64,000 bases of DNA. Origin: Ceratobasidium sp. AG-K (taxonomy: Eukaryota > Basidiomycota > Agaricomycetes > Cantharellales > Ceratobasidiaceae). The position numbers and the translations under genes are program-made. The stretch lies in contig JAWNGF010000001.1 of assembly GCA_037039685.1 (NCBI GenBank), positions 9,486,001 through 9,550,000 of the forward strand, read 5' to 3'. Below are positions 1 to 9,591 of this stretch, in pieces; position 1 is the stretch's first letter, and each line of letters opens with the position of its first letter. The notes beneath the pieces are model-generated. The model was not told the DNA's origin and ran no database searches. It worked only from the letters and a program-made list of their open reading frames with translations.

Positions 1-1
1 G

Positions 2-823
2 CATTCTAGCTGGGTTCGATCCGTCTGTTTCTCGCCAGAGGGGCTTAGACTATTCTCTGCCTCTGATGATATGACTGTGATAATTTGGGATGTTACGAAT
101 AAGCGTTGTTTCACATCGCCTCTCCGGGGCCACACTGGTGAGGTTCTGGTAGTTAGGGTGTCTCCTAATGGTCAATGGATTGCTTCCGGCTCAAGGGATC
201 GGACAGTTCGACTCTGGAACGCATATAGCGGTCAAGCTGTATTGATCCCGCTTAAAGGGCACACCGATGCGGTCACCTCGGTGTGTTTTTCCCCTGATGG
301 CCGTTACATCGCCTCTGGATCGAGAGATAAAGAACTTCGCATATGGAACGCCCAAAACGGTCATGCAATCGGGGGTCCACTCTTGGGACACACCGAGAAA
401 GTTCTCTCCTGCGTTTTTTCGCCCAACAGCAGGTGGATTATTTCTGGATCTTTTGACAAGACCATACGAGTATGGGAAGTTGCTGATTTCGTAGGAGGTT
501 CAGAGTCGGAAGGTATGATCCCTGTACTTGCATGAATTACTCCTTTACTACTGATTGACGGAATCACTTCGCTTTTAGAGGCGTGTCAGCATACCCTTCC
601 ATTGCAACCCGCAAGGACCTCAGCTCTTGGGTCCTGGCTTTTACAAGAGGATGGCTGGATAGTTGATCCGCAACATCGTCTGTTGGCATGGATTCCACCC
701 GACTTGCGTCACAATTTAATGTATACATACAACCCTCTTCTTATTTCCGCTGATGGGTGCTTCCAGCTGAGCTTCGAGTCTGCTAAGCTCGGAGAGTCAT
801 GGATGGAATGTTACAAGTATTGA
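2..823 (+). CDS. WD40-repeat protein, 3' part (probably NACHT-WD40 family), runs off the left edge
   Basis: The open frame enters from the left edge and codes for at least four WD40 blades: each has a SPDG/SPNG turn and ends in a D-x-[TE]-[LIV]-R-[LIV]-W strand (for example SRDRTVRLW and SFDKTIRVW). Exons 2-512 and 579-823; the 66-nt intron 513-578 (GTATGA...TTTTAG) contains the in-frame stop that otherwise ends the first open frame. The C-terminal 80 residues contain EDGWIVDPQHRLLAWIPPDL, which matches the tail of the NACHT-WD40 gene at 44946-49662 (DGWVVDSSSRLMFWIPPDL). In fungi such proteins are STAND-type receptors in which the WD40 propeller is the sensing part; the NACHT part, if present, lies outside the window. 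Function is inferred from the family only. Confidence 0.8.
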
Positions 824-1298
824 GCCTTGGTTTTGGTGAGGCGTCCTTGTCGACCATTTCATAGACATTGATTCTGTTGTACTAGTCGCCCCTTCTCTTC
901 CCAGACCATTACAAGTTCTTGTTCGCGTATTTCAACCAAGTGCAGCTACTGGGAGAGACGCGAAGCGAAGCAATTCACGATTCTGCTATTGGATTTTCCT
1001 GCCCCGACAAGCTTTTCCCGTGCATTGTATCTTCAATCTTAAACCTCCCGGGTTGTGATATATTACCGTATTCTTAGTGGCCCACCGTCGTGATTTTGGC
1101 TATCCTGGGGATACATTGCTCGCGCATCTTAAGCCTGCGTCCATTCGTCACGACCTTTACGGCAGTGTGGCCAGCGATGTCATTTTTACCATTCGACTGC
1201 TTATGGCACACGCACATAGCGGCAGGCGCATAGCGGCAAGCGGCAGGCGCATCGCGATGCATTTCCAATTTCAAGACTCGTTCAACTGCCAGCCACAC
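824..1298. other. Intergenic region, no gene seen
   Basis: No convincing coding exon. The stretch at 1217-1250 contains two copies of a short direct repeat (AGCGGCAGGCGCAT type) just upstream of the TATA box of the FAD oxidase gene. Confidence 0.5.
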
Positions 1299-1308
1299 CT
1301 ATAAAAGG
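1299..1308 (+). promoter_or_regulatory. TATA box of the FAD oxidase gene
   Basis: CTATAAAAGG lies about 60 bases upstream of the ATG at 1367, a normal spacing for a fungal core promoter. Seen directly; activity is inferred. Confidence 0.55.
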
Positions 1309-2633
1309 GGCACAGCTGGATCCATATTGCCATTGTACTTACTTTCCAGACAGATTTTCTTCCATCATGCGATACATTCACCTCGCTTTCCCGGCTGCGT
1401 ACGCATTGGGTACATGCGCTTTGCCACGTCACGATAGATTTTGCCTCAATGATGAGGCTTGTTTCCCTTCGCAATTGACTTTGGCCAGATTTAACCAAAC
1501 TATTGGCGGAAGACTTCACTTGGAGCGTCCGGTTAACTCTGTATGCTATAAAGGTAGATATATTTCTCATTCCATTCTAAATATTGCCTATATATGCGTC
1601 CTAACATCATCAATTGGTAGATAATTTAGAATTCAACGAGCTAGCTTGCAAAGAGCTCGCGAACCAAACCACTAACTCTGATTGGCGGAGTAAGCGCATG
1701 TTGCATATTTGTATTGGTTTCCCATCGCTGAATACTGTCTACTAGTCGACCATTTCTCGAGCTACCAATTTATCAACTGGGAGTGGTGCGGGTCTGCGAA
1801 TAAATGCAACGCTACTGCGCCCATTTCTACCCAGAGTTGTGGCCAAGGACGTGTGCCTGACTATGCAGTACATGCCGAGTCGGTCCAGGATGTGGTGGAG
1901 TATGTCCGCTTTGCTACAAATCACAACCTACGTATCGTGATAAAAAATACCGGTCACGATATGCTCGGTCGGAGCTCTGGAAAAGGAGGCTTTGCTGTCT
2001 GGACTCACCGATTGAAGGGCATGGAGTTTCACTCGAGTTTTGTACCCAAGGCATGCTCGACTGAAGTTCAAGGCGGGGCTTTAACCCTTGAGGCTGGCGT
2101 TCAGTGGGCCGAGGTGAGTAGTCGTGTAGGCAATGGCAGGCTGCACACCTTGGTTGATATATTATTCATAGGCATACAAGTTTGCAGACCAAAACGAGCG
2201 CCATATTGTAGGAGGAGCTAGTACCAGCGTTGGATCGGTAAGAGTTGGGTTCTCTTTCTAGGCGTACTAGTAGATTGCTAATGTGTACGGAATATTTGCT
2301 ACCTTCATTGGCCATAGGCTGGCGGTTACTTGCTCGGAGGCGGCCATTCATTTTTATCACCTTCTCTTGGCCTATCGATCGATAACCTTGTCGAAATGGA
2401 GATAGTCACGCCCAATGGGGAGCTCCGAACGATCTCGCAATGCTCAGATCCGGACCTATTTTGGGCGGTCCGAGGCGGAGGTGGAGGAACTTGGGGTGTA
2501 ACCACCAAAGTCAGCTACAAGGCCCATCCTCGGGTCGAGATCCACACGGTTAATATTGGCACGGCCGGGTTTAACCTATCCGACAGCATTTTCGCAGAGA
2601 CACTCACTCGCTGGGTCAAGATAGCACCGACGC

Positions 2634-2738
2634 TGTAGTGGGGGTTCAGGGTCAGGGTCCGAGGACCTATATAGTCTTGTATCGTCGATAGTTAATCGAC
2701 ATCTCTTCTCTCTTCCGTCACGCTCCTAGGCGTGTCCA
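2634..2738 (+). repeat. 5' LTR (105 bp)
   Basis: Begins TGTAGTGGGGG and ends GGCGTGTCCA, with canonical TG...CA ends. It contains a TATATAG box. It is identical base for base to 9487-9591. At 105 bp it is unusually short for a gypsy LTR. Confidence 0.95.
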
Positions 2739-2854
2739 CCGTGGTGACGAGAGTGGGTATTCTTGCCCATATTCCGAATCACTCGCTGCCAGCTAGCAGC
2801 TCATAGCGCACCGTCTCGCGCTCTCGCCTTTGTTTAGGGCGAACACCGTTTTCC

Positions 2855-4639
2855 GTGCTTCAACCGACGCACCCGTCAGGACTGCCCAGCACGCGGTCCT
2901 CCAGCCTTTCCCGTCCATCCGGGCGAGGTCGTTCGGACACCATCCGTCCCGTATCCTTTCTCCCTACCCCTTCTCCCGATCCCGAGTCACCAGCTCGCCG
3001 CGCCGCGCAGCTCGAAGACGTCTCTTTCGAGTCCGAGGACGGCGACCACTCCAGCCCCGGTGTCGTTGTTATCCCTATCTCTAGCAGCGCCACCCCATAC
3101 TTCTCGCCCATCGCTCCCACCCTCGTCGAGCAGTCTGTTCCGTTCCCGCCTAGCCCGAGGCCCGCGAACACGTCTTTCCTGTTCCGACAGCCCTCACCCC
3201 CGCTTCCGATCGTGCCGCCTAGAGCCCGTGTCAGCTCGAACGCTAGCCAGCCGTCCCCTACTCTTCGCTCGATCCCGATTCCGCCCGCTACAGCCCCGTC
3301 GCCGCCGCCTGTCGCACTCCCAGTCGCAGCACCTGTCGTCCAGCCACCCCCAGCGCAGCCACAGCCAGTCATGGGCTCGAACGAGGACCTCCGGGCCGCA
3401 CGTCGCATGTTGGGCGACCTCGCTAAGTTTGACGACGACGGTGTTCCCATCAGGGAGTCGGAGTGGAGGCACTCCTTCATGATCCACACACGAGATGTCA
3501 CGGATACGCAACGAGCTCAGCTCTGGGCCGACAAACTCGTTTACGACGGTGTGGCGTACGAATGGCTCGAAGCACACAAAGCCAAAGGTCCGGCGGAGGC
3601 AGCTGAAACCTTGGACTGGTCAACGCTAGAACCCCTCATCGAGAGTCGCTGGGCCACGCCGAAACGCAATCAGGCGGCGACGGCTGCGCGGCGCCGGGAA
3701 CAATGGCGGAACAGTCGTTTTGACATCGAACCGATGCTGCCGCTGCTTCGGGACGATAATTACACGACACGGCCGCATGAAGCCTGGGCACGGCGCCATT
3801 ACGCTTACGGCAAGGCGACCACACTCCCTGAGGACGAGCTTTTGTTTCAGTCGCTCGAGGGCCCGGTCTTGCCGAAGTGGCTGCTCAATTTGATCCCCAA
3901 TCACCCCACGTTCACCACACTCGAGCAACTGTGCGACGCCATTGGTGCCATCGCGCCACGCAGGCTGCTAGATGCTTATGACGCACACGAACACATGGCC
4001 TCGCTCACTGCCACAGTGGCGGCACTCTCGCTATCCGTTGGATCACGCCCAGCCCTGCGTAGCTCCACCCCTTCAGTAGCACCTGCTCGAGTACCCATCC
4101 CAGCACGCACTTCCGTACCAGCGACCCAAGCCAATACACGCCCAGCTCAGGTCACGTTTGTGCCCCAAGCCCCCTCCCGAGAGCCTCGCACCCGGCAGCT
4201 TCCCCCGCATATGACCCAGGGTCCAGCCTCCACCTCGGGAACAACTGGCCGGCGCGACCCCACGCCAGGCCTGGTGGCTGAAGACACGGTGGAGGAGCGG
4301 GCACGCTATCAAGCAGAGGTCAAGGCATGGAAGGACGCACATGGCGAGTTCACCAAGCCGACCAAGGACCTCCCGCCTTTCCCGCTCTCACCCGGCACTC
4401 TCCATCAGACGCGCGATGTTTGCATCAATTGTGCTCGAGGACTCCATCCTTTGATGGCATGCAACTCGCAGCTCCAGGTGCCCCAACAGGAACGGACAGC
4501 GCGGGGTGTGTTGCTCAGTTTGATGAGGGATCTCCGACGCCGGGATCGTAACAGGCCAGGGAACCCAGACCCGCTCCCAGTCCAGCAGCTTGAGTGCCTG
4601 TCAGACGAGCGCGACGAGAGCTCGGACTCGGAAAACTAG
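2855..4639 (+). CDS. gag: Gag polyprotein of the retrotransposon
   Basis: Open frame from the stop at 2804-2806 to TAG at 4637-4639. There is no ATG before 3371 (MGSNEDLRAARRMLGDL), yet the Pro/Ser-rich stretch 2855-3370 has coding-like composition, so the true start is uncertain: either a non-AUG start or the ATG at 3371 (about 422 aa). The conserved retroviral-type gag core follows (RRMLGDLAKFDDDG, WADKLVYDGVAYEWL). Near the C-terminus there is one CCHC zinc knuckle, CINCARGLHPLMAC, with C-x2-C-x4-H-x4-C spacing. Gag forms the virus-like particle and packages element RNA. The last 46 nt overlap pol, which is in the -1 frame. Confidence 0.85.
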   Translation: MLQPTHPSGLPSTRSSSLSRPSGRGRSDTIRPVSFLPTPSPDPESPARRAAQLEDVSFESEDGDHSSPGVVVIPISSSATPYFSPIAPTLVEQSVPFPPSPRPANTSFLFRQPSPPLPIVPPRARVSSNASQPSPTLRSIPIPPATAPSPPPVALPVAAPVVQPPPAQPQPVMGSNEDLRAARRMLGDLAKFDDDGVPIRESEWRHSFMIHTRDVTDTQRAQLWADKLVYDGVAYEWLEAHKAKGPAEAAETLDWSTLEPLIESRWATPKRNQAATAARRREQWRNSRFDIEPMLPLLRDDNYTTRPHEAWARRHYAYGKATTLPEDELLFQSLEGPVLPKWLLNLIPNHPTFTTLEQLCDAIGAIAPRRLLDAYDAHEHMASLTATVAALSLSVGSRPALRSSTPSVAPARVPIPARTSVPATQANTRPAQVTFVPQAPSREPRTRQLPPHMTQGPASTSGTTGRRDPTPGLVAEDTVEERARYQAEVKAWKDAHGEFTKPTKDLPPFPLSPGTLHQTRDVCINCARGLHPLMACNSQLQVPQQERTARGVLLSLMRDLRRRDRNRPGNPDPLPVQQLECLSDERDESSDSEN

Positions 4640-7600
4640 CGGGGTTGGTAAGCAGTGATGCCTCACTTGCCAACCCTGTGTGTTTTGAGGCCCCGCGAGC
4701 AGATTACGATTTGCCGGGGCCGGATTCTTGGAATGTGTTGACGGACAGGACAGTCTCTTTTTCTCCTAATGTACCGAAGCCTGCCGTCTCTCAAATATTA
4801 TCTATTTTCCAGTATCCGGCGCCCACGTTAATTGACTTGTACAACGTCAACGAAGATACCCAGCGCGACAAACCGTTCCAATCCTGGACACGGCTCAAGA
4901 GCCCCACGAATCCTGTTTACGAAATTAATGCACGAGCAACAATTGACGGAGGAGCAATGTTATGTGTGATGGATCGCACCTTTTGGGCGTCGATTGAGGG
5001 AGCTATTGGACCATTAGCTAAGTCGTCAATTCTATGCCGAATGGCCGACGGCAGCCTCACCAGTTCCATAGGGCGTGGAGAAGTCTTCCTTGGACTTGCC
5101 GGACAGTGGCAAAAGATCCACTTTGAAGTGCTCGACGCACGCGGGAATTACGACATCCTCTTGGGCAAACCTTGGCTCCGACTGGCAGGGGCGGCTCAGG
5201 TGTTCAAAGGCGACACTCTTATCCTCACCACACCGAACGGCCCTCTCGAGCTCCACAACAGTCACCCACTTCCAACCACACCGCCAACCGAGCCAAGCAT
5301 GCCAGTCAAGTCTCAAGATGCAGCCCACAAGCCCAAAGAGGAGACTCCGTCCAGGCCAAGCACGCCGACAAAGATGGAGCCTGGTGAGCCCGTTCCAGTA
5401 CCTGTGCCCATTCCAGCTGCTGCTCCAGTTCCAGGACCTACACGGCGAAGCCGACGCCTCCAGAAGCTGAGTCCAGAGCCAGAAGACAACCCGTTCTGGG
5501 TCGATTCAGCAGCCCTCGAGCGCCTAGAACAATGGACAGGAATGTCGGTCAAGCACAAAGAGCCAAGCCCCGAGGAGCCGAGTCAAGTAGCCCCATCAAC
5601 TCCAGGCGCACCCAGCACGACAAGCCCAGTCCAGGAAGTGCAGGAGGAGTCGGGAGACGACATGTTGGAGCGACTATGGCGCCTAGCACAGACCAGAGCT
5701 GAGGAGCAAACCCAACGCGAGATCCTGCTGACCGAGACCATTGACAGAGATGCCCGTGTGCACCACCTCAAAGAAATCATCAACCGAGCACAACGAGCAA
5801 TTGAGCGAGCCAAAGGGCCAGCGGACCTGATGGCACTGAACACGAGCGGCGAGGATCGACAATCTCGGCACCCATCCGCCCAACGTCAAGTCCAAATACC
5901 CCCAGCAGCAACTTCCTTGCGAACATTGAACCCCTTCGAGCCACTGAGAGTTAAGGAGATCCTACGGAAGGTGGCAATTGGGTCGGACCTTACGGAGCAA
6001 CAGAGGCAAGCTGTACAGGACCTGGTGAGCGAGTTTGCCGATGTGTTCGCGCTTTCCCTCTCCGAGGTGCTGCCGATCGACTTTGCAGAGATAAAGCTTG
6101 ATATCCCCGCAAACACGAGCTTCCCCAAGCGCGTTGGACAGAAGAGGCTTACCGAACCGCAACGCCAATGGCTCTACCAGACGCTCGACGACATGGAGGA
6201 GGCCAGAATCATCAAGAAGGTCACCCAGGACCAGGTCGCGGCAGTCTCACCCACGAACATTGTACCAAAGCCCGGAGGCACCGAGTTACCCAGCATTGCG
6301 GCGCTTCGGAAAATGGCCAACGACCAGTGCCTGAAATACGGCCTTCCGATCATGTGGCCTGACGTGGAGACCGAGGAACCAGTGGAGAATGGAGTAGCAA
6401 CCGAAGCTAAGTTCCGCCTTGTGCACAACTTCGCTTCAGTAAATCGCGTTACACAGCTTCGCCCTTTCCCAATGGGGGACCTCGCAGCGATGCAGCGCAA
6501 GATTGCCGGCCACCGATGGGTCTCAGTCATGGACTTCATGGCGGGATTCAATGCGATACCAGTTGCCCCCGAGAGCGTCCCATATACTGGATTCCACGTC
6601 GACGGACGAGGCTATTATGTGTACCTGAGGATGCCGTTCGGACTCACAGGCGCGCCCACGACCTTCTGCGAGACATTAGCAGCAGCTTTCCACGACCTTG
6701 TTGGGAAGAGCCTCGAAGTCTGGATGGACGATGTCGCGTCAGCGTGCAACGAGTTCGAAGACGGCATGTCAAAGCTCAGGGCCATATTTGCTAAGTGCCG
6801 ATCTCACGGACTGTCACTTGCTCCCGCTAAAACCGTCCTGTTCATGTCTGAAGCCAAATTTGCTGGCGCACGATGCTCGATTGAAGGGATACGACCCGAC
6901 CTGTCCAAAGTCAAAGCAATTCTTGACTGGCCAGAGCCGAGAACCGCTTTAGAGGTCATGAGTTTCCTTGGGTGCGTGGGTTCCTACCGGTCCAAGATCA
7001 AAAACTACGCTCGTTTAGCACAGCCGCTGTCCGACCTCACGCGAGATATCCGCCCACCCCAAGTCGGCACGCCAACAGGCAAACAGGAATACAAGCGAGC
7101 GCTCAAGGAGACCCAAATCCAACTCAGCGACGAGGCTCGGCGCGCGTTCATCACCCTCAAGACCATACTCACCAGCGATACACTCACTCGAGCGCCAGTA
7201 TACGACGGCCGTCCTTTCGTGGTCACAACGGACGGCTCGAAATACGGGTTTGGGGCGGTCCTCTCGCAGGAATGGGAGGTCCCAGATGGATCAGGGCAGA
7301 CACGCAAGGTGATGTACCCAGTCGCGTTCGCATCTAAGCGCACCTCACGCACAGAAGAACGGTACATACCGTTCCTCCTCGAGTTTGCAGCTCTAAAGTA
7401 CGCGCTGGATGAGTTCGATAGCATCATATACGGCCAACCAATCGAACTGGAAACCGACTGCAAGGCGCTCGCGGACCTCCTTGGCAACAACAAGCTCAAC
7501 TCGACGCATGAACGCTGGCGCGAATCCATCATTGCACGGGACATCAGAGCAGTCAGGCACAAGCCAGGGGCAGACAACCGGGTGTGTGACGCGCTATCTA

Positions 7601-9225
7601 GAATCTACGAGTCGAGACCGGATGACAACACCCCCGCAGGACAGGACGCCTCGGTAGACCCAGGTTGGGAAGCGGCGAAAGGTCTCCTAAACGACGTGTA
7701 CCTCCTGGTCGACGACGGGCCCTCACGAGCACTTCTATCGCGATTCATAGACGACCCTCACTTCTCAGAGATCCTCCACTACCTGCTGTTCGACACGGGC
7801 GAGCCAGACAACGCGGCACCCGAGGACCTACGAGCTCGCAAGCGCCAGGGACACCGAGCGGAAGGATTCATGGTCGAGGACGGGAAGCTTTGGCTCGTAG
7901 GCGGAAAGAGGTCAAAGCAGGCAGGCAAAGTTGAGTGCATTCCACGACCAGAAGCAAAGGAACTCGCGCTGGCAGTACACTCGGCAGGAGGGCATTTCGG
8001 TCGAGATATGACGATCCTCGCGCTGCAACAGAAGTTTTTCTGGCCCGATATGCGAAAGGACGCGATCGAGGCCATTACGTCGTGCCCCAGATGCAAGAAC
8101 TTCGGCCCCCGCCTCCTTTCAGCCCAGATGCAACCGATCACGCGGTCACGCCCGTTCGACCTACTCGTCGGGGACTACCTATCTTTGCCCGTCGGGCAGG
8201 GAGGGTTCAAGAATGTCCTGGTGCTCGTCGATGCTTACAGCAGGTTCGCCTTTGCGTTCCCACTCAGAGGCCCAGGCACGGGGAAGACGACCGTTGACTT
8301 ACTCTCACGGGTCACGGACATGATCCTCACTCCCCGAGCATTCATGGCAGACGGAGGTTCGCATTTCGACTGCGAAGAGGTGAAGACCTGGGCCGAAAGT
8401 CGAGGAGTGTCCATCATCAAGACCCCAGCCTACGCACCGTGGACAAACGGACTCGTCGAAGGATACAACAAGCTTCTCATCGGTCGCCTGAAGCGCCTGT
8501 GCACGCCGACAGTCGGAGAGTCGCCCGAGGAGGACGCAGATCCGTCAACAACGCCTGGCGCCTGGCCGAAACACCTGTCTGCCGCCGTAGCCCAACTCAA
8601 CGATCGCACGCTGCCATCCCTGTCGTACACCCCACGCGAGCTCATGACGGGCCAGATCAGTGCCGAACGACGTGCCGAGCTAAGTGCTACCGTTCGCGAA
8701 CCCTCGTCACTCGAGGTGGAGATCAATATGGCATTGACGTACTCCCTCCGCCAGGATGCATACGCGCTAGCACTCGAGCACGCAGAACGCCGGAAGAAGT
8801 CGTTTGACAAGCACGCAAAGATCGCCAGCTTCAAACCTGGCGACCTGGTCCAACGGTACGACGCGCGCTGGGACGAGACACACTCAGCCGCCCGGAAATT
8901 GGTACCACGCTGGTCAGGCCCGCTCCGGGTCGTTGCACGAGCTCTCAACTCCTACACCCTCGAAGACCTACACGGGAAGAAGTTCTCGGAAGCAACCCAC
9001 ACCCGTCTCCTGCGTCCCTTCATCCCACGAGCAGGAACCCCGCTAGCAGCATACGCCACAGCTCTAGAGCAAGCCCGTAGTACAAACCCCACTGCCTCCA
9101 AGCCTGACGTCGAGACCCCGACGGCCCTGCTCCCTGCGACGCCGCGTCCCGAGATCCGCCTCCCGCTCCTCCGCGAGGACGCCACCCAACCTCCAAATAA
9201 TTACCAAGTCGATTCGTCTAGTTGA
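4594..9225 (+). CDS. pol: Pol polyprotein: protease, reverse transcriptase, RNase H, integrase
   Basis: Single open frame of 1543 codons, -1 relative to gag, so it is probably made as a Gag-Pol fusion by frameshifting within the overlap 4594-4639. Domains in order (residues from 4594): aspartic protease with DGG active site near 118; reverse transcriptase from about 600 with FRLVHNFASVNRV, MPFGLTGAPTTF and the catalytic MDD near 710; RNase H with TTDGSKYGFGAVLSQEW near 880 and the terminal HKPGADNRVCDALSR; integrase HHCC zinc-binding region about 1130-1167; catalytic D1194, D1253 and E1289 (D-D35-E spacing); and a GPY/F-like module (PRWSGPLRVV). No chromodomain is visible. All catalytic residues are present, so the enzyme set looks functional. 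Confidence 0.95.
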   Translation: MPVRRARRELGLGKLAGLVSSDASLANPVCFEAPRADYDLPGPDSWNVLTDRTVSFSPNVPKPAVSQILSIFQYPAPTLIDLYNVNEDTQRDKPFQSWTRLKSPTNPVYEINARATIDGGAMLCVMDRTFWASIEGAIGPLAKSSILCRMADGSLTSSIGRGEVFLGLAGQWQKIHFEVLDARGNYDILLGKPWLRLAGAAQVFKGDTLILTTPNGPLELHNSHPLPTTPPTEPSMPVKSQDAAHKPKEETPSRPSTPTKMEPGEPVPVPVPIPAAAPVPGPTRRSRRLQKLSPEPEDNPFWVDSAALERLEQWTGMSVKHKEPSPEEPSQVAPSTPGAPSTTSPVQEVQEESGDDMLERLWRLAQTRAEEQTQREILLTETIDRDARVHHLKEIINRAQRAIERAKGPADLMALNTSGEDRQSRHPSAQRQVQIPPAATSLRTLNPFEPLRVKEILRKVAIGSDLTEQQRQAVQDLVSEFADVFALSLSEVLPIDFAEIKLDIPANTSFPKRVGQKRLTEPQRQWLYQTLDDMEEARIIKKVTQDQVAAVSPTNIVPKPGGTELPSIAALRKMANDQCLKYGLPIMWPDVETEEPVENGVATEAKFRLVHNFASVNRVTQLRPFPMGDLAAMQRKIAGHRWVSVMDFMAGFNAIPVAPESVPYTGFHVDGRGYYVYLRMPFGLTGAPTTFCETLAAAFHDLVGKSLEVWMDDVASACNEFEDGMSKLRAIFAKCRSHGLSLAPAKTVLFMSEAKFAGARCSIEGIRPDLSKVKAILDWPEPRTALEVMSFLGCVGSYRSKIKNYARLAQPLSDLTRDIRPPQVGTPTGKQEYKRALKETQIQLSDEARRAFITLKTILTSDTLTRAPVYDGRPFVVTTDGSKYGFGAVLSQEWEVPDGSGQTRKVMYPVAFASKRTSRTEERYIPFLLEFAALKYALDEFDSIIYGQPIELETDCKALADLLGNNKLNSTHERWRESIIARDIRAVRHKPGADNRVCDALSRIYESRPDDNTPAGQDASVDPGWEAAKGLLNDVYLLVDDGPSRALLSRFIDDPHFSEILHYLLFDTGEPDNAAPEDLRARKRQGHRAEGFMVEDGKLWLVGGKRSKQAGKVECIPRPEAKELALAVHSAGGHFGRDMTILALQQKFFWPDMRKDAIEAITSCPRCKNFGPRLLSAQMQPITRSRPFDLLVGDYLSLPVGQGGFKNVLVLVDAYSRFAFAFPLRGPGTGKTTVDLLSRVTDMILTPRAFMADGGSHFDCEEVKTWAESRGVSIIKTPAYAPWTNGLVEGYNKLLIGRLKRLCTPTVGESPEEDADPSTTPGAWPKHLSAAVAQLNDRTLPSLSYTPRELMTGQISAERRAELSATVREPSSLEVEINMALTYSLRQDAYALALEHAERRKKSFDKHAKIASFKPGDLVQRYDARWDETHSAARKLVPRWSGPLRVVARALNSYTLEDLHGKKFSEATHTRLLRPFIPRAGTPLAAYATALEQARSTNPTASKPDVETPTALLPATPRPEIRLPLLREDATQPPNNYQVDSSS

Positions 9226-9486
9226 GTCACTCCCTTTCCTTTTTTTTCTTCTCCTCTCGCTCTCTTGTCCGTAGATACACTTTTTTCCCTTTTTTGCCGC
9301 TCGCTCGCTTTCCCTCTCTCTCTCGCTCGTTTGCATATATGTTTGCCGGACAGTGACGCTCTGCCTCTTACAGTTATAATTATCCTTCCTGGAATTAGGG
9401 TGGGGATACGGTACATGATTTGGGCCTGTACGATTTCAGTTTTGTAGAGCGCACGAGGACGCGCGGTTGCCTTATGGGGGGGGACC
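9226..9486 (+). other. 3' untranslated region and polypurine tract of the retrotransposon
   Basis: Non-coding, rich in T and CTC repeats at 9236-9330. It ends in a run of eight G (9476-9483) followed by ACC and the 3' LTR, the expected position of the plus-strand primer. Confidence 0.7.
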
Positions 9487-9591
9487 TGTAGTGGGGGTTC
9501 AGGGTCAGGGTCCGAGGACCTATATAGTCTTGTATCGTCGATAGTTAATCGACATCTCTTCTCTCTTCCGTCACGCTCCTAGGCGTGTCCA
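9487..9591 (+). repeat. 3' LTR (105 bp)
   Basis: Identical to the 5' LTR at 2634-2738 and followed by the second target-site copy ACGC at 9592-9595. Confidence 0.95.

Larger units (their letters stand above)
2634..9591 (+). mobile_element. Complete Ty3/gypsy LTR retrotransposon (6958 bp)
   Basis: Two identical 105-bp LTRs flank gag and a pol ordered PR-RT-RNaseH-IN, the Ty3/gypsy (Metaviridae) order. The insertion is flanked by a 4-bp target duplication ACGC (2630-2633 and 9592-9595). A G-rich polypurine tract (ATGGGGGGGGACC) touches the 3' LTR at 9474-9486. A candidate primer-binding site beginning TGG lies just after the 5' LTR at 2742; I could not assign the tRNA. Both frames are open with no internal stop. 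Identical LTRs and intact frames imply a very recent insertion. It lies inside an exon of the FAD oxidase gene. Confidence 0.95.

Noticed and set aside
2860..3501. 213-codon minus-strand open frame opposite gag
   Set aside because: Antisense reading of the GC-rich, Pro/Ser-rich gag region; low complexity without any motif.
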